NCBI GenBank assembly: GCA_012961565.1 | Contig: DTZC01000157.1 | Coordinates: 1-11,954, forward strand | From: Dehalococcoidia bacterium | GTDB taxonomy: Bacteria; Chloroflexota; Dehalococcoidia; GIF9; UBA5629 | DNA: 11,954 nt | Reading direction: 5' to 3' | Shown here: piece by piece, positions 1 to 5,166 of the stretch | Position numbering within the stretch: the stretch's first letter is position 1 | Layout of the letters: the number at the start of each line of letters is the position of its first letter | The notes under the pieces: model-generated | What the model saw: only the letters and a program-made list of their open reading frames with translations | Databases searched by the model: none | What the model was told of the DNA's origin: nothing | Translations under genes and position numbers: made by a program

Positions 1-279
1 CCCCTCCCGCTTCAGGTCGCTACTAACTACGCCTACAGCAACTACTTCAGGCTCCCTCCATTTCTTTCGGGCAACCAAGACAATATCACCGTTCTTGACT
101 TCATTGGCAAACTTCGGCCCCACTGCATGACCGTGATCATGGTCGTCAGGTGCCCAGCCCATGATAGCCACACGATCCCGAAGGATTGCTTGCTTCCATC
201 GTTCTACGCTCCTTTGCTCCTTTGTCTTGTCTTCCTTGACGTTTGGCGATACTACCCAGTATCGGCGTAGTGTAGCCAT
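1..279 (-). CDS. N-terminal fragment of a possible PUA/EVE-like domain protein (runs off left edge)
   Basis: An open frame of 93 codons reads leftward from an ATG at 279-277 to the window edge without a stop. The start is supported by a strong Shine-Dalgarno sequence (GGGGGTGAT, 292-284) and by a good promoter at 353-325. The protein begins MATLRRYWVVSP. It then shows an amphipathic stretch ending in VAIMGWAPDD (about residues 37-46), an odd HDHGH (47-51), and GPKFANEVKNGDIVLVARKK (about 54-73) followed by EVVAVGVV. A WVVSP opening, an I-x-x-GW core, and K-x-GDIVLVA before a hydrophobic AVGVV strand resemble PUA/EVE-type folds. Such folds occur as readers at the front of some modification-dependent restriction and AAA-ATPase defence proteins. 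The coding frame is what I see; the fold assignment is inference. The catalytic part, if any, lies outside the window. Confidence 0.6.
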   Translation of the reverse strand, partial: MATLRRYWVVSPNVKEDKTKEQRSVERWKQAILRDRVAIMGWAPDDHDHGHAVGPKFANEVKNGDIVLVARKKWREPEVVAVGVVSSDLKREG

Positions 280-324
280 TTGTATCACCCCCTGTCTATA
301 CCGAATCCTATTCCTGCATGCTGT

Positions 325-353
325 ATTATACTCAAGCCGCCCAACATCAACAA
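325..353 (-). promoter_or_regulatory. Sigma-70-type promoter for the left-edge minus-strand gene
   Basis: Read on the minus strand, TTGTTG (353-348) is followed by a 17-bp spacer and a perfect TATAAT (330-325). The expected transcription start is near 318, leaving a leader of about 40 nt that contains the Shine-Dalgarno site at 292-284. The -35 matches consensus at only three positions, but the -10, spacing and placement are convincing. Confidence 0.55.
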
Positions 354-450
354 AACCGAGAAATGTGCAGAGACCAGCCGCCTCCTTTTGGTAACCGTTT
401 TTTCTGAGGCAACTGTACCATTCTGGCTAACAAGGATTGCAGGTCAAAAT

Positions 451-468
451 GCCCTATTGACAATGGGC
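451..468. promoter_or_regulatory. Near-palindrome overlapping the -35 box, possible operator
   Basis: The 18-bp sequence GCCCTATTGACAATGGGC has arms GCCC(t)ATTG and CAATGGGC around a central A. They are complementary apart from one extra T in the left arm. The core ATTGACAAT is a perfect odd palindrome and contains the TTGACA -35 box of the downstream promoter. The position suits a repressor site, but the offset caused by the extra base weakens a strict two-fold reading, and -35 boxes often sit in such sequence by chance. Confidence 0.3.
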
Positions 469-485
469 AAGAACAGGACTAAAAT
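457..485 (+). promoter_or_regulatory. Strong sigma-70-type promoter for the APC permease gene
   Basis: A perfect TTGACA (457-462), a 17-bp spacer and TAAAAT (480-485, five of six consensus positions) form the best promoter in the window. Transcription should start near 492, giving a leader of about 26 nt before the GTG start at 518. It is oriented away from the minus-strand promoter at 353-325, so the two flanking transcription units are divergent. Confidence 0.7.
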
Positions 486-517
486 TCGCCAGCATTGGGG
501 GCAAAAACCGATTAACC

Positions 518-2062
518 GTGCGTAACAACTGGCAACCCAAGCTAGGTGACAAGTTTGTTCGGCGTCCTCGAGTTAAGGCACACCCCTTAAAGCGAGCCCT
601 CGGTGTCCCCGGTCTTTTCAGTGCTGGTTATGGTAATGTCGGCTCTTCTATTTATTATGCCCTGGGGATTGTCACCCTGGTGGCAATGGGGGCAACACCG
701 ATAGCTCTAGCTATAGCTGGAATTTTGTTCATTTTCACTGCGCTCACCTATGCTGAAGGTACAGCCATGTTCCCCGAGGCTGGCGGCTCAGCCAGCTTTG
801 CCCGTCATGGGTTCAATGATTCGGTCGGGTTCATTTCTGGCTGGGCGCTGATGTTAAGCTACGTAGTGACCATCGCCATCTCTGCATTCGTAATTCCTCC
901 CTATCTGGGACATTTCTGGCCGCCTCTAAAGGAATCAGCCATCCTCAGCACAGCGGTATCAATGGGGATTATTTTCTTCCTCATGGTTATCAATGTCATC
1001 GGCATAAGAGAGACCTCCTTCCTCAACGTGACCGCAGCCGTGTTCGACCTTCTAGTCCAGCTACTTATAATAGCTTTGGGCTTACTGGTAGTATTTAATT
1101 TCGATTTACTTGTAAATCACATTACCTTTTACTGGCCGAGCACTGAGAACCTGATTCTGGGGATAGCACTGGCTGCTATAGCCTACACTGGGGTTGAAAC
1201 AATGTCACAGATGGCTGAGGAGACCAAGCGACCGGCGATAAGAGTGCCAAGGGCACTTATCCTGATGATTATCACGGTCCTAATTTTGTTCGGCGGTGTT
1301 TCAACGGTAGGTCTTTCAGCCATGAGCCCGCAGGAGCTAGTAACTTCCTGGGCAACCGACCCCGTGGCTGGAATCGCACACAGCATCTCCTCAGGCATTA
1401 CACCACAGGAAATAGCCTCCAGATTTTCCAGTCAAGCTGAGGTGGTGATAGTTCTCACTTGGATATTCTCTGGTCTGCGTGACCTGCTGCCGGGGCTGGT
1501 AGCCGTTCTGGCAGCCAGCATCCTATTCATAGCTACCAATGCCGGACTGATGGGTATATCACGGCTGGCTTTCTCTTTGGGGAGATACCAGCTCATCCCA
1601 CCAGCTCTGGGGACAGTACATAGTCGATTCAAGACCCCCTATATCTCGATTATTCTTTTTGCTGGCGTAGCACTGGCTATCCTCATCCCGGGTTTCTTTG
1701 CCCCCACTGTGTTTGTTGAACTGGGGGCGTTGTACGCCTTCGGCTCTCTATTTTCGTTTTTTATAGCCCACGCTTCTATACTAAACCTGCGCATTAGAAG
1801 GCCAGACTTACCTCGTCCCTTCAGACTAGCCGGCAACATTAGGTTCAGACAGCACGAACTGCCGATAAGTGCCATTTTGGGGCTGTTGGGTACTGTGGTG
1901 GTATGGGCAGTGGTGATATTAACCCAACCCTACAGCCGGTGGGTCGGTTTAGCGTGGATGGCTATAGGACTTGCCATCTACCTTCTTTTCCGCAGGAGAA
2001 GACGTCTGCCCCTGGGTCAAATAGTGAGCAAGCCAGCTAGTTCTATGCGGGAGCAAAGGTGA
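518..2062 (+). CDS. APC-superfamily amino acid/cation permease
   Basis: A 514-residue polytopic membrane protein with about 12 hydrophobic segments. It opens with a basic cytoplasmic tail (1-30). TM1 carries an unwound-helix-type GNVGSSIYY (39-47). TM6 carries YTGVETMSQMAEETKRP (223-239), the hallmark of APC amino acid permeases, whose residues line the substrate site in the family. A basic C-terminal tail begins at RRRRR (492-496). Length is typical for the family. The GTG at 518 is the only reasonable start: it follows the promoter at 457-485, although GGGGG at 497-501 is 16 nt away, so ribosome binding is weak. Substrate is unknown. The next genes encode Usp and TrkA-type nucleotide-binding proteins, which suggests regulated transport of an amino acid or possibly K+. 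Membrane transport function is near certain; specificity is not. Confidence 0.9.
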   Translation: MRNNWQPKLGDKFVRRPRVKAHPLKRALGVPGLFSAGYGNVGSSIYYALGIVTLVAMGATPIALAIAGILFIFTALTYAEGTAMFPEAGGSASFARHGFNDSVGFISGWALMLSYVVTIAISAFVIPPYLGHFWPPLKESAILSTAVSMGIIFFLMVINVIGIRETSFLNVTAAVFDLLVQLLIIALGLLVVFNFDLLVNHITFYWPSTENLILGIALAAIAYTGVETMSQMAEETKRPAIRVPRALILMIITVLILFGGVSTVGLSAMSPQELVTSWATDPVAGIAHSISSGITPQEIASRFSSQAEVVIVLTWIFSGLRDLLPGLVAVLAASILFIATNAGLMGISRLAFSLGRYQLIPPALGTVHSRFKTPYISIILFAGVALAILIPGFFAPTVFVELGALYAFGSLFSFFIAHASILNLRIRRPDLPRPFRLAGNIRFRQHELPISAILGLLGTVVVWAVVILTQPYSRWVGLAWMAIGLAIYLLFRRRRRLPLGQIVSKPASSMREQR

Positions 2063-2091
2063 TTGCATGGCGAAAAAGGTCGGGCTATAAT
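2063..2091 (+). promoter_or_regulatory. Candidate internal promoter for the usp-trkA-trkA-pheA genes
   Basis: TTGCAT (2063-2068), a 17-bp spacer and a perfect TATAAT (2086-2091) begin immediately after the permease stop codon. The predicted start near 2098 leaves a leader of about 31 nt with AAGGG (2118-2122) seven bases before the ATG. It would let the four downstream genes be expressed apart from the permease. The -35 matches only TTG. Confidence 0.45.
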
Positions 2092-2129
2092 GCGTATCAA
2101 ACACCGTTGCTAGCGATAAGGGCAGACCA

Positions 2130-2555
2130 ATGAGACTCAACAGAATATTGGTTGCCGTAGGCGGCACCAGCGCTGATGAAGAGGCAGTTAAGCTAGCCTG
2201 TAATTTAGCTAAGAGATCGAAGGCAGAAGTCTACGTCGTTTATATAATCGAGGTAAAGCGCAGCTTACCCTTGGATGCGGTGATAGAACCGGAGGTAGAG
2301 AAGGCGGAAAAGGTGTTAACACAAGCCGAGGATATCGCGGCTGACCGTGACTATGAGGTTGAGACTGACTTAATTCAGGCTCGAGAAGCGGGTCCTGCTA
2401 TTGTGGACGAAGCCATGGAAAGAGATGTCGATTTAATTCTGATGAGCATCACCTATAAGAAGCGTTTCGGCGTTTTCAGTCTGGGCAGAGCAATACCGTA
2501 CGTCTTGGAAGAAGCGCCTTGCCGTGTCCTGCTACTCCGGGAACCGGTACATTGA
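2130..2555 (+). CDS. Universal stress protein (Usp) family, degenerate nucleotide site
   Basis: A 141-residue single Usp domain (alpha/beta, Rossmann-like). It has the first strand RILVAVGGTSADEEA (5-19), the helix with KLACNLAKRSKAEVYVVYI (21-39), the VDLILMS strand (100-106), and the closing SLGRAIPYVLEEAPCRVLLLR (117-137), which matches the family end LG-S-V-x-x-x-VL-x-x-APCPVLVVR. ATP-binding Usp proteins carry an Asp in the first loop (V-D-G/F-S) and a G-2x-G-9x-G-S/T loop. Here the Asp is Gly11, the two glycines after strand 4 are missing (SITYKKRFG), and LGS is LGR. It may therefore not bind ATP, or may bind another ligand. Length is normal. The ATG at 2130 has a good ribosome site. 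It sits between an APC permease and two TrkA-type proteins; Usp domains are also found fused to transporters of this class, so a regulatory partner role is likely. Confidence 0.88.
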   Translation: MRLNRILVAVGGTSADEEAVKLACNLAKRSKAEVYVVYIIEVKRSLPLDAVIEPEVEKAEKVLTQAEDIAADRDYEVETDLIQAREAGPAIVDEAMERDVDLILMSITYKKRFGVFSLGRAIPYVLEEAPCRVLLLREPVH

Positions 2556-2565
2556 GGTAGAGGTC

Positions 2566-2967
2566 ATGAATGTGGTTATAATGGGATGTGGCCGAGTTGG
2601 AGCACAGCTAGCTAGCCTGCTAGACGCTGAAGGGCATAAGGTGACTGTTCTAGATATAGATTCCCATAGCTTTAGACGACTGCCAGGGAATTTTGGCGGT
2701 ACAGCACTCGTCGGTGACGGGACCGATGAGGAGGTGTTGAGAAGAGCAGGCGTCGGAGAGGCTGACGCATTTGTGGCAGTGACCCAGGGAGACAACCGCA
2801 ACGTCATGGCAGCTCAAATCGCCAAACACATTTTTAATGTTCCCAGAGTAGTCTGTCGCATATACGACCCGTTGCGTAAGGAGATCTATGAAGCCCTCGG
2901 AATCGAAGCCTTTAGCCCAACGACTATCTTTGCACAGTTGCTGAAAGATGTATTGCTGACAACGTGA
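2566..2967 (+). CDS. TrkA-N (RCK N-domain) protein lacking TrkA-C
   Basis: A 133-residue Rossmann-type regulator of K+ channel/transporter gating. The glycine loop GCGRVG (7-12) and the acidic D30 at the end of strand 2 (VTVLDID) indicate an NAD(H)-type or adenine-nucleotide site. VGDGTDEEVLRRAGV (about 48-62) and VTQGDNRNVMAAQIAK (about 72-87) are the usual TrkA-N motifs. Family members normally continue about 80 residues into a TrkA-C ligand domain; this one ends right after the Rossmann domain (FAQLLKDVLLTT). I chose the ATG at 2566, not an in-frame upstream ATG at 2524, because it opens exactly at the family's strand 1. It also has TGAGGT (2553-2558) seven bases upstream, overlapping the usp stop. 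The gap to usp is 10 nt. It probably forms a mixed ring with the full-length TrkA next door. Confidence 0.9.
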   Translation: MNVVIMGCGRVGAQLASLLDAEGHKVTVLDIDSHSFRRLPGNFGGTALVGDGTDEEVLRRAGVGEADAFVAVTQGDNRNVMAAQIAKHIFNVPRVVCRIYDPLRKEIYEALGIEAFSPTTIFAQLLKDVLLTT

Positions 2968-2981
2968 AGGGGGACTGAAGC

Positions 2982-3644
2982 ATGTACATAATTATCGTTG
3001 GCGGAGGCAGTGTCGGTTATTATTTATGCAAAGCATTGCTCAGAGAAGGGCACGAAGTGCTGGTACTGGACAAGGATGCCAAGAAATGTGAAGCCTTTGA
3101 AGATGAGCTGGGGAGTGTCTGTGTTAGAGGTGACGGCTGTGAGGTGTCAACTCTAACAGAAGCTGGGACATCCCGAGCTGAAGTTTTCATTGCAGCTACA
3201 AACGAGGACGAAGATAACCTGGTAGCTTGTCAGGTGGCAAAATATAAATTCGGTGTTCCCAGGACTATCGCCAGGGTCAATGACCCCAAAAACGAGGAAA
3301 TCTTCAGGAAGTTAGGTGTCGATTGCCCTATCAGTGTTACCAATCTCATTTTGGAGCATATTGAGGAGAAGATACCTACACACCCACTGATTCGCCTCCT
3401 GTCCATGGGGGAAGAGAAAATGGAGGTGGTTGAGGTCAAAATACTGGAGGGGGCAACATGTGTGGGCAAGTCAATCAAGGAGCTGTCGCTGCCTTCCGAC
3501 TCTATTTTGACCTTGTTGATACGTAACGGGGAGAAACCGCTCGTGCCCACTGGTGATACTGTCCTGCGAGCCAATGACCGCATTATCGCTTTGACCACTA
3601 CAGAGAGCGAAGAGGCATTGCGGCAGGAGCTGGCTAGCAGCTGA
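2982..3644 (+). CDS. TrkA/KtrA-type RCK regulatory protein (TrkA-N plus TrkA-C)
   Basis: A 220-residue cytoplasmic gating subunit, the same length as KtrA. TrkA-N spans about 1-130, with GGGSVG (7-12), D30 after strand 2 (LVLDKD), RGDG (about 49-52) and ATNEDEDNLVACQVAK (about 71-86). TrkA-C spans about 138-218, with EVKILEGATCVGKSIKEL and RNGEKPLVPTGDTVLRANDRIIAL, the usual ligand-binding RCK_C pattern. In the family, TrkA-N binds NAD(H) or ATP/ADP, and some RCK_C domains bind c-di-AMP; I cannot tell which applies here. A clear AAGGGGG (2967-2973) lies upstream of the ATG, 14 nt after the preceding trkA-like gene. No TrkH/KtrB membrane partner lies in the window, so the partner is either the APC permease upstream or a pore encoded elsewhere. 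Confidence 0.93.
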   Translation: MYIIIVGGGSVGYYLCKALLREGHEVLVLDKDAKKCEAFEDELGSVCVRGDGCEVSTLTEAGTSRAEVFIAATNEDEDNLVACQVAKYKFGVPRTIARVNDPKNEEIFRKLGVDCPISVTNLILEHIEEKIPTHPLIRLLSMGEEKMEVVEVKILEGATCVGKSIKELSLPSDSILTLLIRNGEKPLVPTGDTVLRANDRIIALTTTESEEALRQELASS

Positions 3645-3663
3645 TTTGGGACATCGAAGGGAA

Positions 3664-4479
3664 ATGGTTAAAGTCGCTTTTCAGGGTGAGAGAGGAGCAT
3701 TCAGCGAAGATGCCGTGATTACGCTCTTTGGTGATGCTGAGCTTTTCCCTGTGCGATATTTGAGTGATGTCTTTGCAGCAGTGCAGGAAAGCCGCGTTGA
3801 TTTCGGCATCGTTCCCGTTGAGAATTCCCAGGCAGGCAGTATCAATGAGACCTACGACCTACTGCTAAGCTATCCCCTGAATATTTTTGGTGAAATCAAT
3901 CTCAGAATAAGCCACTGCTTGATGGCTTTACCAGGGGAAAGCCTGGACGGGATAAGGGTAGTCTATTCGCACCCGCAAGCTTTAGCCCAGTGCGAGGAAT
4001 TCCTGAAGAGGCTGGGAGTTGAAATCGTGCCCACTTATGATACTGCCGGCAGTGCCAAGAGGATATGTGAGGAACAACTGCATGGCTATGCTGCTGTGGC
4101 TAGCAGACGAGCTGCCCAGCTTTACGACTTACAAATCCTGGCAGAGAATATCGAGACCAATGTCAATAATTACACCAGATTCCTGGCAATCTCAAGGAGC
4201 GAGGCTGGACCAGCCCCCAAAAGCAAGACCTCCCTGGTATTCGGCACCAAGAACGTCCCCGGTGCTCTATATGCTTGCCTCGGTGTTTTCGCCACCAGAG
4301 GCATAAACTTGACGAAACTGGAGTCAAGACCCAGCAGGATCAAGCCCTGGGAGTACATATTCTACGTGGATTTCGAAGGGCACATCAGTGATACTTTAAG
4401 CCAGGAAGCCCTCAGAGAGCTGGAGCACAAGACCAGTTTCATCAAAGTTCTCGGCTCTTATCCCAGAGCTGCTGAATGA
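3664..4479 (+). CDS. pheA: Prephenate dehydratase
   Basis: A 271-residue monofunctional enzyme converting prephenate to phenylpyruvate, the committed step to phenylalanine. The catalytic domain (1-180) opens with KVAFQGERGAFSEDA and holds VPVENSQAGSINETYD. It ends in NNYTRFLAI, whose T171 corresponds to the catalytic Thr of the TRF motif. The regulatory ACT domain (about 188-268) carries GAL (200-202) and ESRP (220-223), the Phe-binding motifs, so feedback inhibition by phenylalanine is expected. The ATG at 3664 matches the family N-terminus; a TTG at 3646 would add six unlikely residues and has no ribosome site. The chosen ATG has GAAGGG unusually close (about 2 nt). It lies 19 nt after the TrkA gene, probably in the same operon. 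No chorismate mutase domain or other aromatic-pathway gene is nearby. Confidence 0.95.
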   Translation: MVKVAFQGERGAFSEDAVITLFGDAELFPVRYLSDVFAAVQESRVDFGIVPVENSQAGSINETYDLLLSYPLNIFGEINLRISHCLMALPGESLDGIRVVYSHPQALAQCEEFLKRLGVEIVPTYDTAGSAKRICEEQLHGYAAVASRRAAQLYDLQILAENIETNVNNYTRFLAISRSEAGPAPKSKTSLVFGTKNVPGALYACLGVFATRGINLTKLESRPSRIKPWEYIFYVDFEGHISDTLSQEALRELEHKTSFIKVLGSYPRAAE

Positions 4480-4485
4480 TACTGG

Positions 4486-4971
4486 CTAGAGTACGTCAGG
4501 TAAGCCCTGCTTCAACTTATGGTAAGTTGCCTTCAGCGCTTCTGGTAGCACTTTGGTATTAGAAATTATGGGCATGAAATTGGTATCGCCTTGCCAGCGT
4601 GGGACTATGTGGGTATGAAGATGGTTGTCTACGCCAGCTCCCGCCACCTTGCCCAGATTCATGCCGATATTAAAACCGGTCGGTTTTACCACCTGGTTCA
4701 GTAACTTGATGCTTAGCTTCACCATATCGAAGTGCTCTTTGGCCTCGGCATCAGTGAGTTCCTCCAGGTAACCCACATGGCGATAAGGCGCAACCATCAG
4801 ATGTCCTGGATTATAGGGGAAGCTGTTCAACAATATGAAGTTACTCCTGCCCCGGTGAAGGACGAGATTTGACTCATCGTTATTCTCTCTTGGCTTCTGG
4901 CAAAGAAAGCAGCCGCTTCTGTCAGGCTGCAATATGTATTCAATCCGCCAGGGCGCCCAAAGCTGTTCCAT
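4486..4971 (-). CDS. HIT-family hydrolase/phosphorylase (Ap4A phosphorylase-like)
   Basis: A 161-residue histidine-triad protein that should act on dinucleoside polyphosphates or nucleoside phosphoramidates. It shows LWAPWRIEYI (4-13), a zinc-type CFLC (21-24), NSFPYNPGHLMVAPYRHV (49-66), GFNIGMNLG (99-107) and the triad HLHTHIVPRW (117-126, with H117, H119 and H121), then GDTNFMPIISNTKV (128-141). The LWxPWR opening, CxxC and the GDxNF tail match the actinobacterial Ap4A phosphorylase group (Mycobacterium Rv2613c type) rather than short Hint proteins. I chose the ATG at 4971-4969 because GGGAG (4982-4978) lies six bases ahead. In-frame ATGs at 4977, 4989 and 5016 would add 2 to 15 residues before the conserved start. 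Its stop is six bases from the pheA stop, so the genes converge with no room for a terminator between them. Confidence 0.92.
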   Translation of the reverse strand: MEQLWAPWRIEYILQPDRSGCFLCQKPRENNDESNLVLHRGRSNFILLNSFPYNPGHLMVAPYRHVGYLEELTDAEAKEHFDMVKLSIKLLNQVVKPTGFNIGMNLGKVAGAGVDNHLHTHIVPRWQGDTNFMPIISNTKVLPEALKATYHKLKQGLPDVL

Positions 4972-4987
4972 TCCCATCTCCCGTCTC

Positions 4988-5016
4988 ATATTACCCGTCT
5001 TCAATACTAATTGCAA
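4988..5016 (-). promoter_or_regulatory. Weak candidate promoter for the HIT gene
   Basis: On the minus strand, TTGCAA (5016-5011), a 17-bp spacer and TAATAT (4993-4988) each match four of six consensus positions. Transcription would begin near 4981, only about ten bases before the chosen ATG and within the Shine-Dalgarno site. The leader would be too short for normal initiation unless the true promoter lies further upstream. Confidence 0.25.
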
Positions 5017-5051
5017 TAATGATGGTTATACCAACGGAGTTAAAGTGCTCA

Positions 5052-5083
5052 GCTACCATTGACCCAGGTAGCAGCGCTCTACC
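5052..5083. repeat. Cluster of inverted GGTAG boxes between divergent genes
   Basis: GCTACC (5052-5057) and GGTAGC (5067-5072) form a perfect 6-bp inverted repeat with a 9-base spacer. GGTAG (5067-5071) also pairs with CTACC (5079-5083) around AGCGCT, so that GGTAG(c)AGC/GCTCTACC is an almost perfect 8-bp palindrome with one extra base. The shared central box makes the two pairings mutually exclusive as RNA or DNA structures. The cluster lies 43 bp upstream of the radical SAM gene's -35 box. It could be an operator array or chance; no known regulator site is recognised. Confidence 0.35.
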
Positions 5084-5125
5084 AGAAAACAGCCCGGTGG
5101 ACAGGAATACAGTGGCAAGCAAACA

Positions 5126-5154
5126 TTGCTGCGGATTAGCTCAAAGGATATAAT
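5126..5154 (+). promoter_or_regulatory. Sigma-70-type promoter for the radical SAM gene
   Basis: TTGCTG (5126-5131), a 17-bp spacer and a perfect TATAAT (5149-5154) point at the gene starting at 5167. Transcription should start near 5161, leaving a leader of only about six bases. The message would be nearly leaderless, and AGAGAG at 5156-5161 would be only partly transcribed. Confidence 0.5.
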
Positions 5155-5166
5155 TTAGAGAGCGGT

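Noticed and set aside
161..525. Two overlapping plus-strand open frames (161-394 and 280-525) before the permease
   Set aside because: The first lies antisense to the partial minus-strand gene and the second crosses the divergent promoter region. Neither has a ribosome site or a recognisable pattern, and both are Ser/Thr/Pro-rich in the way of chance frames.
2524..2565. Upstream ATG extending the short TrkA-N protein by 14 residues into the usp gene
   Set aside because: The extra residues precede the conserved first strand, overlap usp by 32 nt, and have no ribosome site, whereas the ATG at 2566 has one.
4480..4485. Possible bidirectional terminator between convergent pheA and HIT genes
   Set aside because: Only six bases separate the stops and no GC-rich stem with a T-run is seen in the adjoining coding ends.
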